DNA of 64,000 bases from Clostridium brassicae (GCF_026738875.1 NZ_JAPQFJ010000001.1:310001-374000), one strand, 5' to 3'. Shown: positions 44,079 through 53,963, numbered from the stretch's first letter. The notes: generated by a model not told the origin, from the letters alone. Numbers and translations: made by a program.

Positions 44079-45071
44079 ATGTCAACTACAATTAAAGATA
44101 TTGCGAGAAAATTAAATATTTCTATAGCTACAGTTTCTAAGGCCTTAAATGATAGTTATGATATTAGCGACAAAACAAAAAAGAGGGTTAGGGAAGCTGC
44201 AAAAGAAATGAATTATAAGCCTAATGCAATAGCACAAGGATTGGTTACTAATAAAACCAATACAATAGGTTTAATTATTCCTGATATAACTAATCCTTTT
44301 TATCCTGAAATAGCAAGAGGTGTAGAAGAGGAATTAAATAAATATGGATACAATATATTTTTATGTAATTCTAACTGGGAAATAAAAAAAGAAGAAAAAT
44401 ATATAGATTTATTAGTTAGTAAGCAGGTAGAGGGTATAATTTTAGCTCATAGTGGTGTAAAGAATGGATCCTTAGAAAATATAGATATTCCTATAGTGAG
44501 TGTAGCTACTAAAAGTGGATATAAAGGAGAAAATTTTGTTGTAATTGATGATAAAAAAGGTGGATATTTAGCAACAAAACATCTTCTAGACAGTGGATAC
44601 AAAAGTATAATGTTTATAGGAGGACAAAACACCATTGAAACTAATAGAATGCGATTTGAAGGATATAAGCAAGCTTTAATGGAGCAGGGTATTCAATTGG
44701 ATGAAAGACTAATTAAAAATGGTGATTTTACAAAAGAAAGTGGTTATGTATTAGTGAAAAACTCTCTAAAAGAGGGGATTATTCCAACAGGCATTTTTGG
44801 AGGTACAGATATGCTTGCACTTGGAGTTATGCAAGCAGTACGGGAATGTGGACTAAATATTCCTGAAGATATAGGAATAGTAGGATTTGATGATATATCT
44901 TTTTCACAACTGCCAGAGATTTCACTTACAACTATAGCACAACCTAAATATGATATGGGTGTAATTTCTGCAAAAACGCTATTGGATAAAATAAACAAGT
45001 CAAAAGGAAAAGATACTATATTAAATCCAAAGTTAATTATAAGAAAAACAACGAGAAAAGTTTACGATTAG
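44079..45071 (+). CDS. LacI-family transcriptional regulator
   Basis: A 330-residue repressor-type protein. The N-terminal HTH and hinge helix are classical (TTIKDIARKLNISIATVSKALN, with KKRVREAAKEMNYKPNAIA near residue 50). The effector domain (about 60-325) is of periplasmic-binding fold, with IGLIIPDITNPFY, GGQNTIETNRMRFEGYKQAL and VGFDDISFSQLPEISLTTI. ATG at 44079 is preferred, since family members begin at this Met; ATG 44067 is in frame. It is related to CcpA/RbsR-type sugar regulators. The nearest palindromes with central CG are at 43504-43701, so it may bind there. No sugar gene adjoins it. Confidence 0.9.
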   Translation: MSTTIKDIARKLNISIATVSKALNDSYDISDKTKKRVREAAKEMNYKPNAIAQGLVTNKTNTIGLIIPDITNPFYPEIARGVEEELNKYGYNIFLCNSNWEIKKEEKYIDLLVSKQVEGIILAHSGVKNGSLENIDIPIVSVATKSGYKGENFVVIDDKKGGYLATKHLLDSGYKSIMFIGGQNTIETNRMRFEGYKQALMEQGIQLDERLIKNGDFTKESGYVLVKNSLKEGIIPTGIFGGTDMLALGVMQAVRECGLNIPEDIGIVGFDDISFSQLPEISLTTIAQPKYDMGVISAKTLLDKINKSKGKDTILNPKLIIRKTTRKVYD

Positions 45072-45138
45072 TTAACTGTTATTAAATAAGTGAAGGTTAT
45101 ATTAGGCTCAATTATTGTAAATAATTAGAAATTAATAT

Positions 45139-45173
45139 AAAAGGCTATGATCAAATACAGATCATAGCCTTTT
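45139..45173. terminator. Bidirectional terminator
   Basis: Perfect 14-bp arms AAAAGGCTATGATC (45139-45152) and complement (45160-45173), T-rich on both sides, between the convergent LacI gene and the ABC permease. Confidence 0.9.
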
Positions 45174-45211
45174 ATATTAATCTCATAAGAATTATTAACG
45201 ATGAATACCGT

Positions 45212-47887
45212 CTATTCTTCAGCTCTAATATTTTCTATTATATTTTGTGCATTAACTTTTCTAAGAGGTAAAATAGATGCTAATATAGTGAAAGACAAAG
45301 CTCCCAAAGTAGCTATTAATATAGAGGTCCAAGGTATTGACCAGCTTACGGCCACAGCCCCAGCAGCTGTTCGGCAGAGTAAAAAGCTTAACAAAGTTCC
45401 TATTATGCTTCCGAGAAAGGCAGCTATTAGTCCATGTAATGCTCCTTCAAGGAATACCATTTTCTTAATTTGACCTTGGCTCATACCGATAGCTTTTAAA
45501 GTAGCAAACTCTCTTTTCCTTATAAGAAGACTTGTACTTATAGTATTTATTATATTTACTGCACCGATTATAGTTATTACTGTAATAAATCCGTATACAA
45601 ATACGCTCATCTGAAATGCAGATTTTTTCCCGTTTTCGGCAATTTTCATATAGTCATTATAGCAACCACCCTTATCTTTAATTATATTTTCAAAATAAGA
45701 AGTGATTTTTTCTCTATTTGCATTTTCTTTTAGTTTTATTTCCATATTTCTATAATTTAAATTTCCTATGATTTTTTTGTAGGTCTTTGGAGAAGTTATT
45801 AAATATATACCGTCTTGGGGGGTTGAATTTCCCAAAGGTTCAACATCAACTATTCCAATAACCTTAAGTTTATAAAATTCTTTTTTTTCAATGGCGTTTT
45901 TTAGAAGCTTATCGAAATCTTTTTCATAATCATATTTTACTAGTTTAGGTAAATCTATAATATCTCCAACTTTATAATTTGTAAAATCTTCTACAACTGT
46001 TTTATTAGATCCATCATTACTAATAACTCTATTTCTATTTACCAAAATGACACCCATATCATCTAAAAGTTTTTCATCTGAACTTCCAGATATTATATGG
46101 GATTTACTTAAATCTAAAATAGATTTATCATAAGCGAATAGTTTACTATTATACGATAAAACGTAATTTTCAATAGATGGTACATCATTTGAAGAACCAC
46201 GTTGAGTTTTATCAAAATAGTTTTTATTCATTTTTTCTTTAGGAATAGGCATAGAAAATTGTGATTTAATGCATTTATATACTTTTTCAATACCAGTTTG
46301 ATTTTTTATATCCATATATTCTTTATCATTTATGTTATTCTCCGAAGAATAATTAGCATCAAAATATAGAGGAGCATCAATTTTATCTGCAATCTTAATG
46401 AAATTCATAAAAGAGTTAAAAGTTATAAACATAATTATGCTGATCATAAGAGAAAAAACAGTTATTAAAAATCTTTTCCTATTCCTAGTTAGATTTTTGT
46501 AAGCAAGACTTCCTTCTATCTTAAATAATAGTTTTGATATTCTAGCTTTTGAAACTTTAGTTATATTACTTGTATTGTAACTATTTGAATTTCTAACTGC
46601 ATCTAAGGCACTAACTTTTCCAGCTAAAAGAGCAGGTCCAAGAGCTGACAGAAATATAGTTATAGTTCCTAACACAATACTTATAATTATGACTTCAGGA
46701 TATATAAGAACTTTAAAAGGATCAAATTTATCCATGAAAACTTCACCTACTAAGGATAGTACCAATTTTATAGTTGCAACACCAGATATTATTCCAATAG
46801 GAATACCAATTAAACTTATTATAGAAGCCTCTTTAAATACTATTTTCCTTATTTGCTTAGGTGTAGCACCAACTGAACGCAATATTCCAAATTGAGAAAT
46901 TCTCTCTAAAACAGATATATTAAAAGCGTTATATATTACTGCAATAGTAGAAACTATAATTATAGAAACTATGAATAAAATTGTTAAAGAAAAACTTGTG
47001 TTTTTTAGCATACTTGCACTTTGGCCATATAGTCTTAGCAACTCATTATTGAATTGAACTTTCGATTTGTTTTCACCATCATCATTTTGTGAAGTATTAT
47101 TACTTACTAACTTCAAATTTTTAGCAACTTGGTTTGCTATATCTCTTTTGTTTTTGGGTGAGGATATGCTCATGAAGGTTTGGAAAGTTTCTTCTTTTGA
47201 GTCAGATGAATATATATCAGAAGATTTTAAAAATGTTATTGCTTGAAAAATGCTACGCCCAGAGGAAAACGTATCAGTATCTATAATACCTACTATAGTA
47301 TATTCTGATTTATTTTTTTCTTCAAATATTTCATCATTGCTCCAACAGTTGTTTTCTAGTATTTCTCCTGTGGCTCTATCTTTCCTTATACCAAAAGGAA
47401 ATGTTATTTTGCTTCCTTCTTTTATATCTTTCCCTAAAAATCTAAGAGAAGATTTATCAACAATAATTTCATTTTCACTTTTAGGATACCTGCCAGATAA
47501 TAAAATATGCTTAAATATTTTATTTAAAGTTACATCATCATATGCTTTTACATCTAAATATCTATGAAGTGGAGTAGAACTTTTTCTTTCTTCTTTTGGA
47601 GTAGTGTATATTTTGCCAAGGCCGATATTTTTACTAATTCCAACAGAAGAAAAAGCAGTATGATTTTTAATTATATCTATGTTATCTTTGGTTAAGTTTT
47701 TAAAAGAGACTTCATAATCTCCACTATGTTTTTTTACGTCGTCTATTCTATAATCTTGATAGCTATATATCATAGTGGCAAGGGCTGAAATTAAAGCTAC
47801 AGATAAAATTACTCCTATTATTGTTAGGATAGTTCTCTTTTTTTGTGTTTTTAAATATTTAGTGGTGACATCTAGATAGCTATTCAT
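45212..47887 (-). CDS. Large FtsX-type ABC permease
   Basis: An 891-residue membrane protein with two FtsX/MacB modules. TM1 is at about 20-40, followed by a first outer domain (about 45-290), three helices (about 300-430), another helix (about 475-495), a second outer domain (about 500-760) and three helices to about 885. Both modules carry the typical cytoplasmic loop, LERISQFGILRSVGATPKQI and IRKREFATLKAIGMSQGQI. Its ATG overlaps the ATPase stop (four bases). With the upstream two-component genes it forms the usual Firmicutes arrangement for sensing and resisting antimicrobial peptides, although it is longer than BceB and of the two-domain type. Substrate unknown. Confidence 0.9.
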   Translation of the reverse strand: MNSYLDVTTKYLKTQKKRTILTIIGVILSVALISALATMIYSYQDYRIDDVKKHSGDYEVSFKNLTKDNIDIIKNHTAFSSVGISKNIGLGKIYTTPKEERKSSTPLHRYLDVKAYDDVTLNKIFKHILLSGRYPKSENEIIVDKSSLRFLGKDIKEGSKITFPFGIRKDRATGEILENNCWSNDEIFEEKNKSEYTIVGIIDTDTFSSGRSIFQAITFLKSSDIYSSDSKEETFQTFMSISSPKNKRDIANQVAKNLKLVSNNTSQNDDGENKSKVQFNNELLRLYGQSASMLKNTSFSLTILFIVSIIIVSTIAVIYNAFNISVLERISQFGILRSVGATPKQIRKIVFKEASIISLIGIPIGIISGVATIKLVLSLVGEVFMDKFDPFKVLIYPEVIIISIVLGTITIFLSALGPALLAGKVSALDAVRNSNSYNTSNITKVSKARISKLLFKIEGSLAYKNLTRNRKRFLITVFSLMISIIMFITFNSFMNFIKIADKIDAPLYFDANYSSENNINDKEYMDIKNQTGIEKVYKCIKSQFSMPIPKEKMNKNYFDKTQRGSSNDVPSIENYVLSYNSKLFAYDKSILDLSKSHIISGSSDEKLLDDMGVILVNRNRVISNDGSNKTVVEDFTNYKVGDIIDLPKLVKYDYEKDFDKLLKNAIEKKEFYKLKVIGIVDVEPLGNSTPQDGIYLITSPKTYKKIIGNLNYRNMEIKLKENANREKITSYFENIIKDKGGCYNDYMKIAENGKKSAFQMSVFVYGFITVITIIGAVNIINTISTSLLIRKREFATLKAIGMSQGQIKKMVFLEGALHGLIAAFLGSIIGTLLSFLLCRTAAGAVAVSWSIPWTSILIATLGALSFTILASILPLRKVNAQNIIENIRAEE

Positions 47888-48567
47888 TTTCTCACCACCT
47901 CATCTTTAACTATAACTCCATCTTCAATGCTAATTATTCTATCAGCTTGTTTAGCGATATTTAAATCATGAGTTATAACTACAAGAGTTTGGTTATATTT
48001 TTTTACTGAATATCTGAGTAATTCAATAATTTCTTTACTATTTTTACTATCTAAGTTTCCAGTAGGTTCATCTGCTAGTACTATAGATGGTTTATATGCT
48101 AATGCTCTTCCTATAGATACCCTTTGCTGTTGCCCTCCTGATAATTGAGAAGGAAGATGGTGGCGTCTAACTTTTATATCTAAAAGGTCCATTAATTCTT
48201 CTATATAGTTTTTATCCTCTTTTTTATTGTCCAAAAGAAGTGGCATGAGTATATTTTCTTCTGCTGTTAAAACAGGTATTAAGTTATAAAATTGAAAAAC
48301 GAAACCAATTTTTCTTCTTCTGAGAATAGATAAATTTTTTTCTTTTAAAGAGTAGATATCTACTCCATCGATAATTACTTTTCCAGAAGTAGGTTTGTCT
48401 ACACCACCTAATAAATGAAGTAGAGTACTTTTACCGGAACCGGAAGGACCTACAACTGCTACAAATTCTCCTTGATTTATAGTTAAATTGATATTTTTTA
48501 GCGCATCAACTTTTGTATCACCTTTTCCGTAGCTTTTACATAAATCTATGGTTTTTAATATTTCCAT
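47884..48567 (-). CDS. ABC ATPase partner of the FtsX-type permease
   Basis: A 227-residue MacB/BceA/LolD-type ATPase: Walker A GPSGSGKST (about 40-48), Q-loop FVFQFYNLIP, signature LSGGQQQRVSIGRA, Walker B VLADEPTGNLD, H-loop THDLN. A strong AGGAGGT site precedes the ATG. It is separated from the sensor kinase gene upstream by about 300 bases that carry two repeat elements, so it may have its own promoter under control of the adjacent response regulator. Confidence 0.93.
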   Translation of the reverse strand: MEILKTIDLCKSYGKGDTKVDALKNINLTINQGEFVAVVGPSGSGKSTLLHLLGGVDKPTSGKVIIDGVDIYSLKEKNLSILRRRKIGFVFQFYNLIPVLTAEENILMPLLLDNKKEDKNYIEELMDLLDIKVRRHHLPSQLSGGQQQRVSIGRALAYKPSIVLADEPTGNLDSKNSKEIIELLRYSVKKYNQTLVVITHDLNIAKQADRIISIEDGVIVKDEVVRK

Positions 48568-48618
48568 ATATGTACCTCCTAACTATAAGTAATTTTTAAG
48601 TTTATCCTATGTCTAATA

Positions 48619-48746
48619 ATTCTAATATTCCTATCGCACTCTGTGAAAGCGATTCGCACCAAATCGAAGATTTGGACTCTCTGCTTTTCTTTAAAGTGAG
48701 ATTAAAGAATTGCACGACACTGGATAACAGTTTCTAATACTAGAAT
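48619..48746. repeat. 128-nt GC-richer element with terminal inverted repeats
   Basis: ATTCTAATATT (48619-48629) and AATACTAGAAT (48736-48746) form 11-base ends with one mismatch. The interior is richer in G+C than anything nearby and holds the hairpin CCAAATC/GATTTGG (around 48659-48675) beside GCGATTCGC-like segments. It contains no ORF. It could be a miniature transposable element or a structured RNA. The copy number in the genome is unknown. Confidence 0.45.
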
Positions 48747-48812
48747 AACTTATCAATCTTACTATAAAGTGAAATGTTATCTTACAATTTAGTAAGAATT
48801 ACCTATAGTTTA

Positions 48813-48854
48813 AAAATTACATGTAGCTATATAGATTTCTAATTATGCAATTTT
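48813..48854. repeat. 42-bp inverted-repeat element, copy 3
   Basis: The same length as the copies at 3642 and 50917. The right arm (AATTATGCAATTTT) is the best match to the consensus; the core is the most diverged. It ends 10 bases before the kinase stop codon position. Confidence 0.55.
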
Positions 48855-48863
48855 CTAAGTTAA

Positions 48864-50114
48864 TCATATTATAGATTTTAAGAATGTTATAGTAAATTCT
48901 GTACCTTTACCAGGGGTGCTATCTACGGAGATGCTTCCACCTTGGATTTCTATAATAGCTTTGGATAAAGAAAGACCTATACCTATGCTAGTAGGATTTG
49001 TTGAGTTTTCACTTTTATAAAACCTATCAAATATCCTAGGTAAATCTTTAGGGGAAATTCCCTCACCATTGTCTTTTATGAAAATTTCAATACATAGGGG
49101 AGTTTCTTCAAATTTTATTGATATAGTTCCGTTAGGTTGTGTGTGTTCTATGGAATTTTTTATAATATTTGAAAGAGCTTCACTAGTCCAATTAACATCA
49201 TGATTTAATAATAAATTTTTTTTATTTTCAATATTTATAGTTTGATTTTTTTCTTTAGCATAAATAAGTAAGGGAGATATAGATTTTTCTATCGTAGTAT
49301 TAATTGGAGCACATATTATATTAAAATTAATTGCATCAGCTTCAAGTCTTGCTAATTTTAATAAATTTATTATAAGCCATTCCATTCTAGATAATTGTTC
49401 GCCACTTTTTTCTATAAAATCATTTTTAACATCAGGTTCTATGTCTTTTTCAGTAGCAAGAATTTCATTAAATAGTATCAAAGATGATAAAGGTGTTTTT
49501 AGTTGATGAGATATATCAGAAATTATATTTTTTAAGAATAATTTTTCCTTTTTCAATACCTCAATACTTTTTGCTAATTTTTTTGCCATTTCATTAAATT
49601 GATGATTTAGTATATAAAAGTTGCCTTCAAGATTTTCTTCAAGATGAACATGGAAATCTCCATCTATTATTTTTTCAGCTGAGGACGATATGGTTTGAAC
49701 TTTTGTAAATATATTTTTATAACCTTTTATTGTAATTAAGTAAATAAATAAAAAAGAAAATATAATAAATATTATTGCTTTTACAGTTAAATCTTTATAA
49801 TAATCGTTAAAAGGTTTTATATAGATATAATTTATATTTTCATTAAAACCATATTTTGCTAAAATGGATTTTCCTGAATCAAGGGATTTTTTGGAAGCAC
49901 CTTTGGTGAATATAGGTATAATATCTTTTTCAAAAGAAGGATTTTTTTTAAGTATTTTTCCAGCAATAGCTATATTTTGATTTATATATAATTGTTTCAT
50001 ATTGTTAATTTCTATTTTTATAAAAATAGAGAAAATTATGATTAAAACCAAATTAAAAATTAAAAATTTAAAAGTAATAGATTTCACTTCGGGGTTTCTA
50101 TAAAAATTTAGCAT
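48864..50114 (-). CDS. Sensor histidine kinase of the second ABC module
   Basis: A 416-residue kinase: TM1 (about 13-34), a short extracytoplasmic loop (about 35-110), TM2 (about 112-132), HAMP (about 134-188), DHp with H box DISHQLKTPLSS (about 200-211), and HATPase with N box ALSNIIKNSIEH, G box IKDNGEGIS, F box IFDRFYKSE and GIGLSLSKAI. All catalytic residues are visible. It begins 2 bases after the response-regulator stop. It probably reports envelope stress to the regulator, which would drive the ATPase/permease genes downstream. Confidence 0.92.
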   Translation of the reverse strand: MLNFYRNPEVKSITFKFLIFNLVLIIIFSIFIKIEINNMKQLYINQNIAIAGKILKKNPSFEKDIIPIFTKGASKKSLDSGKSILAKYGFNENINYIYIKPFNDYYKDLTVKAIIFIIFSFLFIYLITIKGYKNIFTKVQTISSSAEKIIDGDFHVHLEENLEGNFYILNHQFNEMAKKLAKSIEVLKKEKLFLKNIISDISHQLKTPLSSLILFNEILATEKDIEPDVKNDFIEKSGEQLSRMEWLIINLLKLARLEADAINFNIICAPINTTIEKSISPLLIYAKEKNQTINIENKKNLLLNHDVNWTSEALSNIIKNSIEHTQPNGTISIKFEETPLCIEIFIKDNGEGISPKDLPRIFDRFYKSENSTNPTSIGIGLSLSKAIIEIQGGSISVDSTPGKGTEFTITFLKSII

Positions 50115-50116
50115 AG

Positions 50117-50881
50117 TTATAATTCACCTCTTACTTCTTTATTCCATTTGTAACCTAATCCTCTTAAAGTTATTATGTAGGAAGGAGATTTTGAATCTTC
50201 TTCTATTTTTTCACGTAGTCTTTTAATATAAACTGATAGAGTATTATCGTCAACAAATTCACCATCTATATCCCAAAGATTTTGCAATAAAAATGACCTA
50301 GTTAATACTTTATGTGGATTATTTATAAAAGTTAGTAAAAGCTTGTATTCTACAGATGTTAGACTTATTTCTTTATCGTATTTTATTGCTTTGCAACTTA
50401 ATGGGTATAATGTTAATTCACCAGATGATAGAAGTTTTTCATTAGAATTAAAGGTTGAATTATTAGATTTAGAAGAAATAGTATTTAAAGAAAAATTTCT
50501 TCTCCTTAATACTGCATTTATTCTAGATACTAATTCTTTTATTCTCAAAGGCTTAGTGATATAGTCATCCCCACCTAAGTCAAGTCCTAATACTACATTA
50601 GCTTCTTCATCACAGGCGGTTAGAAAGATTATAGGGATTGTAGAATTATCATAGTTATTATTAAATAAGTTATTTTCTCTTATAGATTTACATAACTCAT
50701 AACCGCTACCATCAGGAAGCATAACATCTAATAAAATCATATTATACTTATTAGATTTAAATTTAGCTTCGGCATCACAAATAGATCTTACAGAATCTAT
50801 ATTAAATCCTTCAGATCTTAGAGCATATTCAATTCCCATAGATAGGGCTAAATCATCTTCTACCAATAAAATATTAATCAT
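50117..50881 (-). CDS. OmpR/PhoB-family response regulator of the second ABC module
   Basis: A 254-residue regulator with acidic pair EDD (about 8-10), phospho-acceptor Asp in ILLDVMLPD (about 54) and Lys in ITKPLR (about 110). The winged-helix output domain (about 155-250) carries TVEYKLLLTF-like and SVYIKRLREKI blocks and ends with TLRGLGYKWN. The linker is longer than usual and Asn-Ser-rich (SSKSNNSTFNSNEK). First gene of the module. A 42-bp repeat copy lies in its upstream region. Confidence 0.93.
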   Translation of the reverse strand: MINILLVEDDLALSMGIEYALRSEGFNIDSVRSICDAEAKFKSNKYNMILLDVMLPDGSGYELCKSIRENNLFNNNYDNSTIPIIFLTACDEEANVVLGLDLGGDDYITKPLRIKELVSRINAVLRRRNFSLNTISSKSNNSTFNSNEKLLSSGELTLYPLSCKAIKYDKEISLTSVEYKLLLTFINNPHKVLTRSFLLQNLWDIDGEFVDDNTLSVYIKRLREKIEEDSKSPSYIITLRGLGYKWNKEVRGEL

Positions 50882-51254
50882 ATTTCCTCCTAAAATGTGT
50901 AATATTAAATCCTATAAAAATTGCATTCTTCATTTGAAACTTTTAAATATGCGATTTTATAAACTAAGTATAATAAATATTATAACATTTTGATGTACTG
51001 TAGAGTGCTTGTTAGAGCAATATATTTTTAGCTTGTCCAATAATTAATTTACAAAAGAAATATAATCAACTCTCGAAGAATACAAGTAGTATAAAGCAGA
51101 TATAAAATATATATTGTGTAAAAATCATTTACTTAAGACTTAGAATTGCTTTGCCAAGTGAAGTAGTTTATAGCAATATATGTTTTATATCTGTGTTTAC
51201 TTTTGAATGGTGTAGTTGAGTTAATAAACTTTAGGAATATAACAAAGTGTTAAG
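50882..51254. other. Intergenic interval with one 42-bp repeat
   Basis: No gene. It contains the repeat at 50917-50958 and otherwise AT-rich DNA. Promoter for the minus-strand response regulator presumably lies in 50890-51000, but no convincing -35/-10 pair was picked. No clear terminator for the L,D-transpeptidase would be expected here, since that gene ends at 51255 on the minus strand and the visible stretch shows only weak dyads. Confidence 0.4.
50917..50958. repeat. 42-bp inverted-repeat element, copy 2
   Basis: Arms AAAATTGCAT and ATGCGATTTT enclose a core that contains the same 15-base stretch as copy 1. Located 35 bases upstream of the response-regulator start codon, inside its likely promoter or leader. 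Confidence 0.6.
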
Positions 51255-52202
51255 CTAATTTATATAAATAGTAGTACCACCTGGAATACTATCATGTATA
51301 TATTTAGCATCATTCATAGAAAGTCTTATACAACCGTGTGAAATTTTAGCCCCTAAACGTCCATTAGCTATTGAACCATTTCTATGAAGCAATACTGAAT
51401 GAAATAGGTAATCTCCTTTTATTTGAGTATAATATTTACACATAAGTTTAGGATTATTTCTAACTATAAAACTATCTCCTTTACCTCCAACACTAAAAGT
51501 ACCTTTTATCGTTGGAGTAGAAGCTTTGCCTACAGTACAAGGCATGTTTTTTATGAGGGCCCATTTATCACTAGATTTCTCAAAGATATAAACTTTTGGA
51601 GATTTTGTATTAACCCATATATAATATTGAGTAGGACTAGAGGACTTTCTGCTGTTTATAAAGTTTTCTGCGTAATTAGAAGAAGCTTTACTAGAATTAT
51701 TTGCAACTGGTTTATTGTTTGTGAGTGCTTTAGGTACGTACATAGTTTCTTTTGTAGGAGGTAAATTAAGTTTAGTAAGTGTTTTTTTACCTACAGTACC
51801 GTCTAGAGATAATTTATTTCTTTTTTGAAAATCACAAACAGCATTATATGTTCCTTGCCCAAATATTCCATCTGTCTTTAATTTATATCCGAATTTATTT
51901 AGCTTTTCTTGAAGCGTTTTTACATTTTCACCTTTTATACCCATTTTTAAAACAATAGGTTCACTATTTTTAGTTTCAGATGATTGTTTTTCTGAAATTT
52001 CAGTTTGAGGTTTATTATCTTTTTTTTCTTCTTTTTCATAATCTTTTTTTTCAGCAGTTCCTTGTAGCTTTTCTTCTTTTACAGTATTTTCGTTAGCAGT
52101 TTTTTCTAAAGAGTTGTTTTGGATTGATGAATCATTTGTACATGATGTTAATGAAAATAACATGATTAAACAAAAAATTAAATATACTTTTTTTATTTTC
52201 AT
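51255..52202 (-). CDS. Lipoprotein L,D-transpeptidase with peptidoglycan-binding domain
   Basis: A 315-residue exported enzyme. The lipobox LTSC puts the lipidated Cys near residue 21. A Lys/Glu-rich linker follows (about 25-80), then a PG-binding domain (about 88-148: MGIKGENVKTLQEKLNKFGY, DGIFGQGTYNAVCDFQK), a Ser-rich spacer, and a YkuD catalytic domain (about 195-315). Its active site reads HSVLLHRNG, then ISHGCIRLS with the nucleophile Cys. It would form 3-3 cross-links, the dominant type in several clostridia, at the outer membrane face. Monocistronic in appearance. Confidence 0.93.
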   Translation of the reverse strand: MKIKKVYLIFCLIMLFSLTSCTNDSSIQNNSLEKTANENTVKEEKLQGTAEKKDYEKEEKKDNKPQTEISEKQSSETKNSEPIVLKMGIKGENVKTLQEKLNKFGYKLKTDGIFGQGTYNAVCDFQKRNKLSLDGTVGKKTLTKLNLPPTKETMYVPKALTNNKPVANNSSKASSNYAENFINSRKSSSPTQYYIWVNTKSPKVYIFEKSSDKWALIKNMPCTVGKASTPTIKGTFSVGGKGDSFIVRNNPKLMCKYYTQIKGDYLFHSVLLHRNGSIANGRLGAKISHGCIRLSMNDAKYIHDSIPGGTTIYIN

Positions 52203-52397
52203 TATAGTCCCCCCAATTAATAAACTAAATGAATGCTAAACTTTTTCAGTTATTTATTAATATATGAAAGGGAAGCTAATAAGTGAACTTTATTTTAAAT
52301 AATACATGTGATGTAAGAAAGTTTTAGAAAGTATTGATTAAACTCTTTTCAAATAAAGATTGAATAATAAGAAAGGTTTTTATAATATTAAATTTGA

Positions 52398-52436
52398 AAA
52401 CAACCTATCTTTAATATATAGAGATAGGTTGTTTTT
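52398..52436. terminator. Terminator between the unknown gene and the transpeptidase
   Basis: Arms AAACAACCTATCT (52398-52410) and complement (52422-52434). T-rich after the stem on both strands; it most likely ends the minus-strand 52480-52806 gene. Confidence 0.8.
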
Positions 52437-52479
52437 GAAAAGATTAGTTTATGATTTTTTAAAATTAATATATAAAATT

Positions 52480-52806
52480 CTATTTAAGTCCTGTTACTTT
52501 ACCTTTTAATGCTTTTATACGACCATTAACATAGTGCATTAGCTCATTCTCATCATTTTTCATATCGGCTGGAGCTTTAGAAACGATATTTATAATATCT
52601 AATATATTTCCGCCTGTTTTTTCCACTACATTATAAGCTAAGCATTTATTTTTTACTCTCCAATATATATTATTGAATTCATCAACTTGCTTTTTGCTAT
52701 AATATCCTTTCTCAAGGCCAAACTCGAATAAGTCTGCAGCTGATTCTAACTCGTCTAAATCTTTAATTTCTAAAGTTTCATCAATAAGATCTTGAAATGT
52801 TTTCAT
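52480..52806 (-). CDS. Hypothetical 108-residue helical protein
   Basis: ATG at 52804-52806, with AAAGGAG 8 bases before it; a GTG nine bases upstream is in frame but inside the ribosome-site spacing. The protein looks all-helical and acidic (TLEIKDLDELESAADLFEFGLEKGYYSKKQVDEF is only the first third), with one conserved-looking Trp in NIYWRVKN and a basic end. There is no membrane segment, signal or known motif. I do not recognise it. It is transcribed alone. Confidence 0.7.
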   Translation of the reverse strand: MKTFQDLIDETLEIKDLDELESAADLFEFGLEKGYYSKKQVDEFNNIYWRVKNKCLAYNVVEKTGGNILDIINIVSKAPADMKNDENELMHYVNGRIKALKGKVTGLK

Positions 52807-52815
52807 TAATAGCAC

Positions 52816-53236
52816 TCCTTTTAGTGATATAGTAATATTTTAAACCTATACTATAGTTCATATACTTAAGTATATTTTCCTTAGTACTTAATAAAAAGGA
52901 AGTTTTATTAAGTTAAAATTATTATTTATATAAGTTGGTCTATCAAAAAGACAATTTTAATTTTAATACTCAATGCGAAAAATGTAAATACATTATTTAT
53001 TATTTTTTGTATGATTTATTTTATTACAGATAAAATTTATTTATATTAAATTAAAAATGACGTAATATACTGATTTTTGAAGAAAAATAGAAGATTTTAA
53101 TAACAGTGTTCCATTAAAGAGTTATAATGTTATAATATGTATAATACGCTAGAGTATACTACGATAGTTTTATTTAATTTAGAATATATTTATTTAAAGC
53201 AAATAAAAATATATTAATTTATATGAGGTGATGTGT
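52816..53236. other. AT-rich intergenic interval between divergent genes
   Basis: No gene, repeat or clear hairpin. It should contain the promoters of the 52480-52806 gene (minus) and the racemase-family gene (plus); a TATAAT-like box near 53133 is the best candidate for the latter. Confidence 0.4.
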
Positions 53237-53887
53237 GTGAATAATTTTAAGGTTGGTGTCATTGCAGGAACTCCTATAGATACTGAAATGGGAGTAGATT
53301 TTTTAATGTCAAAAGGGATTGATGCATATGCATATCCTGTATCTTCATGTCCACAAGAACAATCTGAACTTCAAATATTATCTCCAGCAGAACTTACTAA
53401 TAAAATAAGAGATATTATAAAAAACATAAAATATGAAAAAATTGATAAAATAATGGTGTACTGTAATTCCTTAAGTGCGGCAGTAGATATGGACAGGTTA
53501 TCTACTGAGGAAAATATAGAAATAATAACCCCTCTTCATGTATATAAAAATATTGCTTCTAAGTACAAAAGTATAGGTGTATTAGCAGCTAATAATAAAA
53601 GTGCAGCAGGTATTGAAAGTATAGTACAAAATGTGAATTCTAAATGCAATGTTATTGGTATAGGCATGCTTCCTGTAGTTATAGATATAGAAAATGGGGT
53701 GCCTTCAAAAGAAATAGTTGAAAAGTTTTCATTGAAAAATATTATAGAATTTTATAATTCAATACAGGTTGATACATTGATTCTTGGTTGTACTCACCTG
53801 CCTTATATATATGAAGAATTGAAGAAGATTGCTTTAGTTCCTATTCTTGATCCAGCAGAGGATATGTATAATATGATATGTAGCTAA
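53237..53887 (+). CDS. Aspartate/glutamate racemase family protein
   Basis: A 216-residue protein. GTG at 53237 is chosen because GAGGTG lies 6 bases before it; ATG 53231 is too close. The two catalytic-Cys regions of the Asp/Glu racemase superfamily are present: MVYCNSLSAA (about 74-83) and LILGCTHLPY (about 178-187). The start FKVGVIAGTPIDTEMG is the phosphate or carboxylate-binding loop region. It is shorter and more diverged than MurI glutamate racemase, so amino-acid racemase or hydantoin racemase-like activity are both possible. It stands 76 bases ahead of the MutS-like gene. Confidence 0.82.
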   Translation: MNNFKVGVIAGTPIDTEMGVDFLMSKGIDAYAYPVSSCPQEQSELQILSPAELTNKIRDIIKNIKYEKIDKIMVYCNSLSAAVDMDRLSTEENIEIITPLHVYKNIASKYKSIGVLAANNKSAAGIESIVQNVNSKCNVIGIGMLPVVIDIENGVPSKEIVEKFSLKNIIEFYNSIQVDTLILGCTHLPYIYEELKKIALVPILDPAEDMYNMICS

Positions 53888-53963
53888 ATTGTATATAGAT
53901 ATAGGGATATTCCATAGTTCATTTTATTAAAATAAATATACAAATAATAAAAGAGGTGTACCG

